DNA from: Lachnospiraceae bacterium
GTDB taxonomy: Bacteria > Bacillota > Clostridia > Lachnospirales > Lachnospiraceae
Length of the DNA: 64,000 nt
Assembly (NCBI GenBank): GCA_902363835.1
Contig: CABJBM010000001.1
Span: 310,001-374,000 of the forward strand
Reading direction: 5' to 3'
The first letter of the stretch is position 1; every line of letters starts with the position of its first letter. Shown one piece after another: positions 16,791 to 25,862 of the stretch. The notes beneath the pieces were generated by a model. That model saw only the letters and a list, made by a program, of their open reading frames with translations. It made no database searches and was not told the origin of the DNA. The translations under genes were made by a program, and so were the position numbers.

Positions 16791-17762
16791 TTACATCACC
16801 TTATGGCAGGCTGCAAAATGCCCTGGCCTGACTTCTTTCATCTCCGGCGTTTTTTCCCGGCACAGCTCCTGTGCATAAGGACAGCGGGAAGCAAAACGGC
16901 AGCCTTCCTTCAAATTCACTGGATTTGGCAAACTCCCTTCCAGCATGATGCGGCTGCGACTGGTTTCCACATCCGGGTCAGGAATGGGAATTGCGGAAAG
17001 CAATGCCTGGGTATAGGGATGCACCGGATCTTCAAACAAGCTTTCACTGTCCGTCAATTCCACCATTGCCCCCAGGTACATGACACCGATCCTGTCACTG
17101 ATATGCTTAACCATGGAAAGATCATGGGCGATGAACAGATAGGTAAGTCCTCTTTTTTCCTGCAGCTCCTTCAGCAAGTTGATCACCTGTGCCTGAATGG
17201 AAACATCCAGGGCGGAAATGGGTTCATCGCAGATGACAAACTCCGGGTCAACGGCCAGTGCTCTGGCAATTCCCACCCGCTGACGCTGTCCTCCGGAAAA
17301 TTCGTGGGGGAACCGGTTGGCATGTTCTTCAGAAAGTCCTACCGTTTCCAAAAGCTCCAGCACTTTCTTTCTCCGCTCCTGTCCGCTTAAGATTCCATGA
17401 GCGTCAATTCCTTCCGCAACAATATCGATGACCTTCATCCGGGGATTTAAGGATGCATAGGGATCCTGAAAGATCATCTGCACCTTTCTGGTAAACCCAT
17501 GACGGTCTGCAGCCGGTAAACTGCTGTCAATTTCTCTTCCGTTATATAGGATCCTGCCTTCCGTTGGCTCATACAGCTGGATCACGGTCCGGCCGAAGGT
17601 AGACTTCCCGCAGCCGCTCTCACCTACCAGACCAAGGGTCTCTCCCTTATAAATGTCCAGGCTGACATCATCCACTGCTTTTAGAACCTGATTTTTCCCC
17701 ACATGGAAATATTTCTTCAAGTTCTTTACTTCTAATAATGGTCTCTTTTCTGCCGACATCAT
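16791..17762 (-). CDS. oppF: Oligopeptide ABC transporter ATP-binding protein OppF
   Basis: A 323-aa ATPase of the Opp/Dpp family. Walker A is GESGCGKST, signature [15 protein letters not shown], Walker [12 protein letters not shown]. The C-terminal oligo_HPY region with a Cys cluster ([14 protein letters not shown]) is typical of OppD/F. It starts 9 bases after oppD and energises peptide uptake together with it. Confidence 0.95.
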   Translation of the reverse strand: MMSAEKRPLLEVKNLKKYFHVGKNQVLKAVDDVSLDIYKGETLGLVGESGCGKSTFGRTVIQLYEPTEGRILYNGREIDSSLPAADRHGFTRKVQMIFQDPYASLNPRMKVIDIVAEGIDAHGILSGQERRKKVLELLETVGLSEEHANRFPHEFSGGQRQRVGIARALAVDPEFVICDEPISALDVSIQAQVINLLKELQEKRGLTYLFIAHDLSMVKHISDRIGVMYLGAMVELTDSESLFEDPVHPYTQALLSAIPIPDPDVETSRSRIMLEGSLPNPVNLKEGCRFASRCPYAQELCREKTPEMKEVRPGHFAACHKVM

Positions 17763-17771
17763 AATTTCCTC

Positions 17772-18761
17772 CTATTCCCCAAGAGCCTTTGCCCGCTCAT
17801 CAAGAAGCCAGCAGCGTGCGTGGTGGCCTTCGCCGCAGGACATGTTCTCCGGCGGATACTGCCTGCAGACCTCCATGGTCTTTGTACATCTGGCTGCAAA
17901 TGGGCAGCCTTTGGGCGGATCCATCAGATCCGGCGGCGTACCCGGAATGGCCGTCAGCTCGCTTCCCTTAAGGGAAGCCTTTGGTATAGAGGCCAAAAGT
18001 CCTTTTGTATAAGGGTGTGTGGTCTGGTAAAACAGTTCCCGCACACCGGCAGTCTCCACCAGCTGTCCTCCGTACATAACAGCGACCCGGTCCGCAATAT
18101 TTGCCACAACTCCCAGATTATGAGTGATAATAATGATGGAGGTTTTGATTTTTTTCTGCAGGTCCTTCATCAGATCCAGGATCTGAGCCTGTATGGTCAC
18201 ATCCAAGGCCGTTGTAGGCTCATCTGCGATCAAAATCTTGGGATCACAGGCCAAAGCCACCGCAATCACCACTCTTTGCCTCATGCCTCCGGAAAGCTGA
18301 TGGGGATACTGGCTAAATCTGGCTTCCGGGTTGGAAATCCCAACCAAAGAAATCAGTTCAATAGCCCGCTCCTTCATCTGCTCTTTTGTCATATCCTTTC
18401 GATGCTCTTTTAATATTTCCATAATCTGTTTTCCAATGGTCATCGTAGGATTTAAAGAGGTCATGGGATCCTGGAATATCATGGAAATATCTGATCCCCG
18501 CACTGTCTGCATCTGCCGTTCACTGTATTTTGCAAGGTCTTTGCCTTCTAAGAGAATACTGCCTTCCACGACTTTTCCATTTTTCGGAAGCAGGCCCATA
18601 ATGCTTTTTACGGAAATGGACTTGCCGGAGCCTGATTCTCCCACAATTGCCAGAGTTTCCTGCTCATCCAGATAAAAGCTTATTCCCCGTACCGCCTGAA
18701 CCACACCATGCTGTGTCTTTATATGAACCTGTAACTGATTGACTTCTAATAATCTGCTCAT
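17772..18761 (-). CDS. oppD: Oligopeptide ABC transporter ATP-binding protein OppD
   Basis: A 329-aa ATPase. Walker A GESGSGKS, signature LSGGMRQRVVIAVAL, Walker B LIADEPTTALD, and a C-terminal Cys-containing oligo_HPY segment (GCPFAARCTKTMEVC). It follows oppC by 10 bases and precedes oppF by 9. It forms the ATPase heterodimer with OppF. Confidence 0.95.
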   Translation of the reverse strand: MSRLLEVNQLQVHIKTQHGVVQAVRGISFYLDEQETLAIVGESGSGKSISVKSIMGLLPKNGKVVEGSILLEGKDLAKYSERQMQTVRGSDISMIFQDPMTSLNPTMTIGKQIMEILKEHRKDMTKEQMKERAIELISLVGISNPEARFSQYPHQLSGGMRQRVVIAVALACDPKILIADEPTTALDVTIQAQILDLMKDLQKKIKTSIIIITHNLGVVANIADRVAVMYGGQLVETAGVRELFYQTTHPYTKGLLASIPKASLKGSELTAIPGTPPDLMDPPKGCPFAARCTKTMEVCRQYPPENMSCGEGHHARCWLLDERAKALGE

Positions 18762-18771
18762 GAAACTTCAC

Positions 18772-19677
18772 CTACTTTCTCATTCTTGGATCCAGAGCAT
18801 CCCGCAGGCCGTCTCCAAGAATACTGAAGCATACCATAATCAGGACGATCACAATGGCCGGAAAAATCAGTACATGAGGGAAATTACGAAGTACCTGGTA
18901 TCCATTGTTGATCAAAACCCCTAAAGATGCCTTTGGTTCCTGCATGCCAATGCCGATAAAGCTTAAAAATGCTTCCGTAAATATTGCGGATGGAATGGTA
19001 AACATGGCATTGATAACAATGACTCCAACCGTATTGGGTATGAGATGCTTCCAGATGATCCCGTAAGTACTGGTTCCCAGCACCCGGGCTGCCAGCACAA
19101 ATTCCTGGTTTTTAAGCTTTAATATGGATCCGCGGACAAGGCGGGCCATATTCACCCAGCCTGTAATGGAAAGGGCCACCACAATCGTCCATATGCCGGC
19201 AGGCATGACCATCATTAAAAGAATCACAATGATCAGATGGGGAATGCCTACCAGCACTTCAATGATCCGCTGCATAACGGCATCCACTTTCCCGCCAGTC
19301 AAAGCGGAAACTGATCCATATGCCACTCCCACCGTCAGATCCAAAAGAGCCGCCACAAAGGCAATGAGTAAAGATATCCGGGTTCCCATCCACGTCCTGA
19401 CCCAAAGGTCACGTCCGAATTGGTCCGTTCCAAACAGATGTTCCATGGATGGGATCTGATAAATGATATCATAATTGGTTTCCTTATAGGAATATTTAGA
19501 AAACTCCGGCGCCAGAATTGCCAGAAGCCCGATTGCGATTAAAGTAAATAAACAGACAACTGCCGCCTTATTTTTTTTCAAACGAAGCCATCCATCCTGA
19601 AGGGCTGTTAAATTGGGGCGGGCAATATGCTCTTTCTCCGTTTCATCCACATGTGCCTTTACAAATAATTCATCCAT
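18772..19677 (-). CDS. oppC: Oligopeptide ABC transporter permease OppC
   Basis: A 301-aa inner-membrane permease with about six helices. It has the N-terminal OppC region (LRLKKNKAAVVCLFTL) preceding HLFGTDQFGRDLWVR, and the EAA loop (ARVLGTSTYGIIWKHLIPN) that contacts the ATPases. It lies 2 bases after oppB in the same operon. Confidence 0.95.
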   Translation of the reverse strand: MDELFVKAHVDETEKEHIARPNLTALQDGWLRLKKNKAAVVCLFTLIAIGLLAILAPEFSKYSYKETNYDIIYQIPSMEHLFGTDQFGRDLWVRTWMGTRISLLIAFVAALLDLTVGVAYGSVSALTGGKVDAVMQRIIEVLVGIPHLIIVILLMMVMPAGIWTIVVALSITGWVNMARLVRGSILKLKNQEFVLAARVLGTSTYGIIWKHLIPNTVGVIVINAMFTIPSAIFTEAFLSFIGIGMQEPKASLGVLINNGYQVLRNFPHVLIFPAIVIVLIMVCFSILGDGLRDALDPRMRK

Positions 19678-19679
19678 GA

Positions 19680-20618
19680 TTAACCCTCCTTATCGGCTGC
19701 CAGACGGATTCTTGGATCAATCAGGGAATAAGCGATATCAACGATCAGCACCACAAAAATATAAAAGGCGCTGTAAAAGATCGTGATTCCCATGATCGTG
19801 GAATAGTCATTGGCTTTAATACTGTCTACAAATAAGCTGCCGATTCCCGGAATGGTGTAAATATTCTCTACTGCCAGGGAGCCTGTCAGCAGGTTTACCA
19901 CAATAGGACCCAGAATGGTCACTACAGGGATGATCGAGTTTCTAACCGCATGGCGCATGAGCACCTTCATGGGACTGAGCCCTTTTGCTTTGGCAGTGAC
20001 AATGTAATCCTGCTCCAGCACCTCCAGCATCTCTGTTCTGATAAACCGGGCCACCATGGCTGTCGCAGAAAAGGACAGGGCAATAGAAGGAAGAACCGAA
20101 CATTTCCAGTCGGTCCAGAAACCAACGGGCAGGATTCCCCACTTTAAGGCTACATAATACTGTAAAAGAGCCGCTGCCACAAAATTAGGAACAGAAACTC
20201 CCAGCACGGCCACAATCATCGTAAAATAGTCGATTCCGCTGTTATGCCTCCACGCAGCAATAATTCCCAATGTAAGGCCCACAGCCAGCCCGATTAAAAC
20301 TGCCTGAAGACCGATCAGAGCGGAGGGACCGATCCTTCCCCCGATTACAGTAGAGACCTTTTGTCCTGTATAAGTAAAGGATGTTCCGAAATCTCCATGC
20401 AGGATATTGCCCATATACTTTATATACTGCCGTGGAACGGACTCATTCAGTCCATACTGCTCTAAAATGGTCTGCTGCTGCTGAACGGACATCAGATTAA
20501 AGCGTTCCGTATCAAATGGAGAGCCGGGCAGCTTCTTCATCAGAAAAAAGGTCGCTGTTACAATGACCCATAATGTCAAAGCCAGATAAACCAGTCGCTT
20601 GCAGATATATTTTATCAT
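19680..20618 (-). CDS. oppB: Oligopeptide ABC transporter permease OppB
   Basis: A 312-aa permease: N-terminal helix YICKRLVYLALTLWVIVTA, the characteristic LPGSPFD, the EAA loop (AKAKGLSPMKVLMRHAVRN) and the VENIYTIPGIGSL end. It is separated from oppA by 134 bases that include a terminator-like hairpin, so it is probably expressed at a lower level than the binding protein. Confidence 0.95.
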   Translation of the reverse strand: MIKYICKRLVYLALTLWVIVTATFFLMKKLPGSPFDTERFNLMSVQQQQTILEQYGLNESVPRQYIKYMGNILHGDFGTSFTYTGQKVSTVIGGRIGPSALIGLQAVLIGLAVGLTLGIIAAWRHNSGIDYFTMIVAVLGVSVPNFVAAALLQYYVALKWGILPVGFWTDWKCSVLPSIALSFSATAMVARFIRTEMLEVLEQDYIVTAKAKGLSPMKVLMRHAVRNSIIPVVTILGPIVVNLLTGSLAVENIYTIPGIGSLFVDSIKANDYSTIMGITIFYSAFYIFVVLIVDIAYSLIDPRIRLAADKEG

Positions 20619-20656
20619 GCTGTGTCCTCCTTTGCATTCATATTCTCATGAGATTT

Positions 20657-20704
20657 GAAAAAGAGCCGTCCTTTTCCAATTTCGAAAAGGGAAGGACGGC
20701 TCTT
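20657..20704 (-). terminator. Attenuating terminator between oppA and oppB
   Basis: A 13-bp stem (AAGAGCCGTCCTT pairing with AAGGACGGCTCTT), extended by a smaller TTTTC/GAAAA stem, followed on the minus strand by TTTTTC. In opp operons partial termination here commonly gives excess OppA over the permease. Confidence 0.75.
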
Positions 20705-20752
20705 CTCATTTTCCGCATTCAATTGGTCAGGGCATCCCCTGCCTGCCGCGGC

Positions 20753-22429
20753 TTACTCAAAATAAGCGTATTTAAATTCTACATCCGGTCCGAAAGGATG
20801 GCTGACCAATCCTTTTACATTGGACTTTGTAAGGGTTGCAGAGCCTCTATGATATAAAGGAGCAACGATTACATCCTCATCAACCAGAATCTTCTCTGCC
20901 TGCAGCAGCATATCCAGACGTTTGGCATCATCGGTTTCAACTCTTGCGTCATTAATCAGCTTATTATATGTTTCATTCTCATAGGATCCGCGGTACGGAG
21001 TGCCATTGGTCCATAAATCAAGATAGGTCATGGCATCGTCATAATCAGCGCCCCATGCGGTAGATGCAAACATGTAATTATCGTTATCCATTAATTCGTT
21101 TCTTGCCTGAACCGTCTTAGTATCAATCACAAGATCAATGCCCAGATTCTTGTTCAGTTCACTTTGTATGTAGGTTGCAACTGCTTTTGTCACGGAATCA
21201 TCTCTTACCAGCAAAGTCAGTGTGGGAGTCTGGCCTAACTCCTTGCAGCCCTCTTCCCAGTATTTCCTGGCTTCTTCCGGATTGAATGGAGATATATTTC
21301 CATTTAATTCACGGAAGGTTTTGCTTTCATTTCCGTACATGCCTTCTGCAACAAGACCAATGCTGGGAGCGGAACCATCTGCCAGAATTGCCTTAACCAA
21401 GGTTTCACGGTCAATGGCCATGGAAACCGCCCTGCGGATATTTTTGTTAGCCATAACCGGATTACTTAAAGAAAACTGGAGATATTCGGTTCTGAATTCG
21501 CTTTTAGAACTGAATTCCGGATCATTCTGGTAAGCAGCTACGTTGGAAGAATCCAGATTTACCTGGCTTAGCTCATTTGCCAGATAAGCGTTAAGAGCTG
21601 ACGATGCATCCTTCATAACTCTTACCTGTGCATTTTCAACCTTTACATTTGCTGCATCCCAGTACTTTTCATTCTTTTTCAAGGTTGCCCCTACTGCCGG
21701 GTCATAGCTGGTAATAACGTACGGACCGCAGTAAATCATGTTTTCAGCGCTTAAACCATACTGGTCGCCTTTTGAAGTGACATATTCCTCGTTTAATGGG
21801 AAGAACTGGCAAAGAACAGTTAATCGGGCAAAATAAGGAGTAGGCGCTTTTAAAGTAACCTGGAAGGTTTTGTCATCAAGAGCTTTTACGCCCACTTCTT
21901 CCCCGCCGACTTTACCTTCGTTATACTCAGCACCGTTTACAATATAATCCGTCATGATGAAACTGTAGCCATTGGTGGCCTCCGCACTCATCTGTTTTAA
22001 CCAGGAAAATACAAAATCCTTTGCTGTCAATGGAGTTCCGTTGCTCCATTGCAGACCGTCTCTTAAATGAAAGGTGTATGTAAGCTTGTCATCGGAAACA
22101 TCATAGCTTTCTGCCAGGGCAGGCTGTGCCTCGTGATTCTCATCCAGGCGAAGCAAACCTTCATATGCATTATTATTTACCTTTGAGGACTGGTTGTCGG
22201 AAGCCGCCCACTGTACCAGGGTTTTGATCTCGGCATTGGCGTACACGCTAAGCACCTGATCGCCCGCTGCCGGAGCAGTTGTTTTGTCAGAAACGGATTC
22301 GCTTGGAGCCGTACTCTGGGAAGATCCTCCGGTCGTAGGGCTGCCGGTGGATCCGGTAAAACCACAACCTGTCAGGGATCCAATAACCAGACAGGCCGCC
22401 GTGCCTAAAGCTAATACTCTTTTTTTCAT
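20753..22429 (-). CDS. oppA: Oligopeptide-binding lipoprotein OppA
   Basis: A 558-aa family 5 solute-binding protein. The signal peptide MKKRVLALGTAACLVIGSLTGC ends in a lipobox (LTGC), so the protein is anchored outside the membrane. A Ser/Thr-rich linker follows, then the SBP_bac_5 body with LRDGLQWSNGTPLTAKDFVFSW and the downstream RRAVSMAIDRE signature. It is the first gene of the opp operon, behind AAGGAGAGG and a perfect sigma-A promoter. Confidence 0.95.
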   Translation of the reverse strand: MKKRVLALGTAACLVIGSLTGCGFTGSTGSPTTGGSSQSTAPSESVSDKTTAPAAGDQVLSVYANAEIKTLVQWAASDNQSSKVNNNAYEGLLRLDENHEAQPALAESYDVSDDKLTYTFHLRDGLQWSNGTPLTAKDFVFSWLKQMSAEATNGYSFIMTDYIVNGAEYNEGKVGGEEVGVKALDDKTFQVTLKAPTPYFARLTVLCQFFPLNEEYVTSKGDQYGLSAENMIYCGPYVITSYDPAVGATLKKNEKYWDAANVKVENAQVRVMKDASSALNAYLANELSQVNLDSSNVAAYQNDPEFSSKSEFRTEYLQFSLSNPVMANKNIRRAVSMAIDRETLVKAILADGSAPSIGLVAEGMYGNESKTFRELNGNISPFNPEEARKYWEEGCKELGQTPTLTLLVRDDSVTKAVATYIQSELNKNLGIDLVIDTKTVQARNELMDNDNYMFASTAWGADYDDAMTYLDLWTNGTPYRGSYENETYNKLINDARVETDDAKRLDMLLQAEKILVDEDVIVAPLYHRGSATLTKSNVKGLVSHPFGPDVEFKYAYFE

Positions 22430-22504
22430 TTCTTCCTCTCCTTTTGATATTGTTTTTCTTGTTTCGTCTTAATTCATCGGCATTTCGCCCATGAAATTAC
22501 TTGA

Positions 22505-22533
22505 ATTATACATAATTATATGCTTTATGTCAA
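22505..22533 (-). promoter_or_regulatory. Consensus sigma-A promoter of the opp operon
   Basis: Minus strand TTGACA, 17 bases, TATAAT, a perfect match. The leader to the oppA ATG is about 70 bases. No operator is evident. Confidence 0.85.
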
Positions 22534-22602
22534 TAATTTTTATCATTTCATCCTGTTTGGAATCGTTTTAATTTCATACTGAAATTCCTGATGTGACGAA
22601 TT

Positions 22603-22634
22603 ACGGCAGGAGCCGTTGCTTTGGCCCCTGCCGT
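22603..22634 (-). terminator. Hairpin between the small SOS gene and opp
   Basis: Minus strand ACGGCAGGGGCC-AAAGCAAC-GGCTCCTGCCGT, a 12-bp stem with one mismatch. No T-run follows on the minus strand, so termination is plausible but unproven. Confidence 0.5.
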
Positions 22635-22673
22635 TTCCAATATCAACGGGGATATTCCTGTCCAAAAAGCGTT

Positions 22674-22928
22674 TCAGCAAGCACTTACTGAGCACAGAGA
22701 TTTACTTTCTCTCCTGGAAAAATCCAGGAATGATACGCAATAAGACGAATCTTCCTCTTCTGCTCTTACCGCCCGGTTGTAGATCTCCAATGCCTTTTCT
22801 ACTGTGATTTCAATGTCATGGTAATAGTATAAGGTAGCTTGCGTATGTGAAACTACGCGTTCTATCAACAGCCTTGCATCCTGGTTTTCAAACAATATTT
22901 CATTTAAGTTATTTCTTGTGATCATCAT
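22674..22928 (-). CDS. Small protein of unknown function in an SOS-type promoter context
   Basis: 84 aa beginning MMITRNNLNEILF. The start at 22928 has AAAGGAG eight bases upstream; the longer open frame to 23192 would run through the promoter. The sequence is mostly helical and acidic in the middle (ITVEKALEIYNRAVRAEEED) with no signal peptide or membrane helix and two Cys near the end. I recognise no family. It is unlike LexA, YneA or UmuD. Promoter and leader each hold a LexA-type box, so induction by DNA damage is likely. It is monocistronic. It might be a damage-inducible regulator or inhibitor, but nothing in the sequence shows activity. Confidence 0.6.
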   Translation of the reverse strand: MMITRNNLNEILFENQDARLLIERVVSHTQATLYYYHDIEITVEKALEIYNRAVRAEEEDSSYCVSFLDFSRRESKSLCSVSAC

Positions 22929-22950
22929 ACGCGAATCTCCTTTCACATTA

Positions 22951-22962
22951 GAACAAATGTTC
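22951..22962. promoter_or_regulatory. LexA/DinR box in the leader of the small gene
   Basis: GAACAAATGTTC, flanked by G on the right, matches the Gram-positive consensus GAACRNRYGTTY completely. It lies 23-34 bases upstream of the start codon. Confidence 0.65.
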
Positions 22963-22981
22963 GTTTGATGGTTAAAAATTA

Positions 22982-22999
22982 AAACCACATCATAGTGGT
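22982..22999 (-). other. Possible attenuator hairpin in the leader of the small gene
   Basis: Minus strand AACCAC-TATGAT-GTGGTT followed by TTAATTTTT. A six-bp stem with a T-rich tail between the promoter and the gene; weak evidence. Confidence 0.35.
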
Positions 23000-23057
23000 T
23001 CCAATTAAAATTTCTTGTACAGGCAGCCTTGGGGCTTTTGTCTGTTAATCTATTTAC

Positions 23058-23086
23058 ATTATAACACAAACTTATCGCAAATGCAA
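23058..23086 (-). promoter_or_regulatory. Sigma-A promoter of the small SOS-type gene
   Basis: Minus strand TTGCAT, 17 bases, TATAAT. The -35 box overlaps the LexA-like box at 23085-23096. The leader would be about 120 bases. Confidence 0.7.
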
Positions 23087-23096
23087 ACATATGTTC
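23085..23096. promoter_or_regulatory. LexA/DinR-like box over the -35
   Basis: Minus strand GAACATATGTTT, one mismatch from GAACRNRYGTTY, and closely similar to the Bacillus SOS box core GAACATATGTTC. It overlaps the -35 element, a classic repressor position. Confidence 0.6.
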
Positions 23097-23169
23097 TGTT
23101 TGTTTTAAAAGCTTACCGAAATTTTTCCGCCTGTCAGATGCCTGCGGTCTTCCCGGCCTCATGGCAAAA

Positions 23170-23214
23170 AATGAGAGAAGCCATATAAACACTGTTTACG
23201 GGACTTCTCTCATT
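23170..23214 (-). terminator. Bidirectional-looking terminator after the 174-aa gene
   Basis: AATGAGAGAAG pairs with CTTCTCTCATT; on the minus strand it is followed by TTTTTTG. It ends the transcript of the gene at 23311-23835. Confidence 0.75.
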
Positions 23215-23310
23215 AAAAAGGGGAGGATAAGTATTCACTCATCTTTGGTATAATCCTATTATGGCCTGATCCTGATGTTTTATTCACATAAAACAAAGAT
23301 TATTTTTTTC

Positions 23311-23835
23311 TTATACCATTTCCCCATAATGTTTTTCCATTTTCTCAGTTAATCCTTTTAAATAAATTCTTTTAAGAGAAAGCATGGCTTCCTCCTTTTT
23401 GCCCGGCTCCCTTTTCAGCTTTTCTTCCAGGGCGTTTATTTCCTCCCGGCAGCCGCAAATCTGGGCTTTTAGCATGGAACAGCTGGGCTTTTTCATAAGG
23501 GCAGGCAAATCAAGCGTTCTAATAAGAAAACGAGTGATCGCCTCCTCTGCCTTTTCATCATCTTCATAAACTCTGTTAAAAAAATCACAGATTGCATGAT
23601 AAAAATTTTGATGCTGCCTGGAGGCTTCACCGGCCTTGCCGCAAACCACCAGATTCCCATCTCTTATGACGAAACAGACTGCATTCGTCTTCTCCTTATC
23701 CAGGCTGAATTTACTTTCTTCAATTCCATCCTGTTTCATTCCTTCATAAATAATATCAAAAATATACCATTTGAATTCGCTGATTTCAGCTGTTTTTTCA
23801 AATGCTTCCAACCCGCGGGCCCTCAAATCTTCCAT
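23311..23835 (-). CDS. Hypothetical protein, 174 aa, acidic and helical
   Basis: I do not recognise a family. The start ATG has AGGAG five bases upstream. The protein begins with a helical segment (MEDLRARGLEAFEKTAEISEFKWYIFDII), a short strand-rich centre (NAVCFVIRDGNLVVCG), then helical, charged segments ending in a coiled-coil-like stretch (REEINALEEKLKREPGKKEEAM). No signal peptide or membrane helix. It may be preceded by a 51-codon frame that overlaps its start. A terminator follows. Confidence 0.65.
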   Translation of the reverse strand: MEDLRARGLEAFEKTAEISEFKWYIFDIIYEGMKQDGIEESKFSLDKEKTNAVCFVIRDGNLVVCGKAGEASRQHQNFYHAICDFFNRVYEDDEKAEEAITRFLIRTLDLPALMKKPSCSMLKAQICGCREEINALEEKLKREPGKKEEAMLSLKRIYLKGLTEKMEKHYGEMV

Positions 23836-23978
23836 TCCCTCTCCTCTTTCTGTATCCTGTTATTTTTTACTTCTCCCCAAAACCGGTACATGCCAGCCAA
23901 GCAAACCGGCTCCAGATTCAGGGCAGGCTTAAAGCCGGTGTTTTTATTATATCTGATGTTTTCAATAACCTCAATCAT
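23823..23978 (-). CDS. Possible 51-aa small open frame overlapping the next gene
   Basis: ATG at 23978 runs to a stop inside the start of the 174-aa gene (13-base overlap). The translated text (MIEVIENIRYNKNTGF, VCLAGMYRFWGEV) reads like protein, and the overlap would couple translation. However, there is no ribosome site and the ACCGGCT ... AGCCGGT inverted repeat lies inside. It could be a remnant. Confidence 0.25.
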   Translation of the reverse strand: MIEVIENIRYNKNTGFKPALNLEPVCLAGMYRFWGEVKNNRIQKEEREWKI

Positions 23979-24025
23979 AAAATAAAGTGAGCTGCGGTAT
24001 GTCCTGCTTTTAACAGGACAGGTGA

Positions 24026-25699
24026 TCAGATATTTGTGAGCCGTTCAAACAGCCGGTTGACTTCGATCTGGCCATACCCCCAGATATTATTGGGATATGT
24101 ATTCGCGCTGCTTCGCAATGCTCCGCGTATGAGCAGCCGGTTCACATCATTTCCGGTAATATTCGTATAATTTCCTCTTGGAATCGCCCATTCAAAAACC
24201 ATGGCAACAATCCCCGCCGCCTGGGCTGCTGCAGATCCGCTTCCTGTTATGCTTCCGTATTGGTTTCCCGGAACCGCACAGGTAAGCTGATATCCCGGTG
24301 CTGCGATATCGGGTTTCACAAATCCTGTCCTCGTATAGCCTCTTCCTGATTCAGGCAGTACGGTATCATTGAATTGATTATAAGCGGTAACTGTCAAAGG
24401 ATTGGTTGCATTTCCAGGAGAAGTTATGGTGGTATCCGGATTAGAGTTTATAAAAAAGGTTTCTTCTGAGATCAGATTCCCGGAAGGCAGCCATGCATGA
24501 AAGGAAAATGGTCCATTATCAAGATTCTGCACCCGGATCATCCAGATCCCGGGAAGGGGATTTTGAAAACGCATTAATATCAGCTGATCCCCGGTCTCTT
24601 CTTCAAAAATATAATTGTTTATCCATATAACACCCTGGTTGAGTACAAAGGGAAATCTTCTGCACTCCCCCAATGCCGGATAAACCTGCCCCGTTGTCTC
24701 CCTGTTTGGAGCGGTAATTTCTATGGACAGCCTTGCAGGAGCAGAGGGCCATAGCTCAATGGCAAAAAGTTTGTCATTTTCCCCGACTCTTAATTCAAAG
24801 TTATTTTCAAAGGGCTCCGCAGTGGTATTGTTAAAGTAATGTCTTCGTTTATTTGCTTCATTGCCGGTGGTGATCGTTATTCCTGTCTGAGGCTGCTGCG
24901 CCAGATAATTCGTAATGAAGCTGGTGGCCCCCCGCCCGTCATGGCTTGACTGGTTTGTTCCCATTGCAATGCATATGGCAATGGGACGGTTTAACCTTTG
25001 GGCAAAGGAAGTCACATAAGTGATTCCAATGATCAGATCGGACTCCTGATAACATTCAATGTCTTCTGGAACAAAGAAGATCTTTTTTAGGCTGTTTTTT
25101 GCCGGCTTCAATTTTACTACCAACAGGTCAGCTTCCGGAACAACTCCACTGAATGACTGTTCCAGGCTGGGCTTCCCTGCTATTACACTTGCGATTGCGG
25201 TCCCATGGCCATTGGTGTCTACTGAAGGCACTATGGACAAAGGATCTTCCGACCTTAACGCAACATTAATATGCTCCCTGCTGTATTCAGTTCCATAGGT
25301 AAATCCCTCCGGCGGCTCACCATCCTGTATGGTCTGATCCCACAGAGAAAGGATGCGGGTCGTTCCATCATTATATAAAAACGCCTGATGCTGATAATCA
25401 ATTCCCGTGTCAATGACTGCCACAATAATTCCCCGCCCGAATAAGGCCAGATAAGGATTCCTCTGAACAGTTCCGATACCGGATTTTTCAAGGCTGACCG
25501 TAGAGCTGAGTGTTAATATGGAAGGGAATGCATTATATGGATAGATTCCCAAATCACAGGGATTCACCGAATCATTAGGAATATGAGCCAAAGAATGCCT
25601 TAAATCCATATGTGTTATATTATCCCCGGTATCATATGTAGGAATCATTACATTGCTGATGATCAAATCATAATAATTATCATCCAATATTTTTTGCAT
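24026..25699 (-). CDS. Subtilase-family (S8) protein, CspC-like pseudoprotease candidate
   Basis: 557 aa with the clostridial Csp-type S8 layout: an ~90-residue N-terminal segment, then the catalytic fold with a large insertion. Asp97 (AVIDTGIDY) and His165 (NGHGTA) are present, as is the oxyanion Asn (TGNEANK). The serine motif reads TGSGSAAAQAAG; aligned without gaps to TGTSMAAPHVAG, the catalytic Ser is Gly488. A Ser stands one place later, so activity is not fully excluded. There is no signal peptide. It is divergent from a close paralogue, and both have sigma-E-like promoters, pointing to expression in the mother cell and a spore or germination role, by inference from Clostridioides CspC. 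Confidence 0.85.
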   Translation of the reverse strand: MQKILDDNYYDLIISNVMIPTYDTGDNITHMDLRHSLAHIPNDSVNPCDLGIYPYNAFPSILTLSSTVSLEKSGIGTVQRNPYLALFGRGIIVAVIDTGIDYQHQAFLYNDGTTRILSLWDQTIQDGEPPEGFTYGTEYSREHINVALRSEDPLSIVPSVDTNGHGTAIASVIAGKPSLEQSFSGVVPEADLLVVKLKPAKNSLKKIFFVPEDIECYQESDLIIGITYVTSFAQRLNRPIAICIAMGTNQSSHDGRGATSFITNYLAQQPQTGITITTGNEANKRRHYFNNTTAEPFENNFELRVGENDKLFAIELWPSAPARLSIEITAPNRETTGQVYPALGECRRFPFVLNQGVIWINNYIFEEETGDQLILMRFQNPLPGIWMIRVQNLDNGPFSFHAWLPSGNLISEETFFINSNPDTTITSPGNATNPLTVTAYNQFNDTVLPESGRGYTRTGFVKPDIAAPGYQLTCAVPGNQYGSITGSGSAAAQAAGIVAMVFEWAIPRGNYTNITGNDVNRLLIRGALRSSANTYPNNIWGYGQIEVNRLFERLTNI

Positions 25700-25739
25700 G
25701 GTAAGGCCTCCCTGTCTATACTACTGGCACATATGATAT

Positions 25740-25767
25740 ATTTTATGCAACAAGGTTTCTATTATGA
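25740..25767 (-). promoter_or_regulatory. Sigma-E-like promoter of the first subtilase
   Basis: Minus strand TCATAAT, 13 bases, CATAAAAT, close to the Bacillus sigma-E consensus (TCATATT, 13-14, CATACAAT). It is followed by TATATCATATGT, shared almost exactly with the divergent paralogue. GGGAGG precedes the ATG. Confidence 0.6.
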
Positions 25768-25862
25768 GCATAAGAAAGGGAAACGTACACACGTTCCCAG
25801 GCATCAGAAGCAGCCAATAGCCAAAGAGCGGCAATAAGCGGCTAAATGCATGGGGACAGCGC

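Noticed and set aside
22929..23192. N-terminal extension of the small SOS-type gene to 172 aa
   Set aside because: The extension would be encoded across the promoter, the -10 box and the LexA boxes, and it has no ribosome site.
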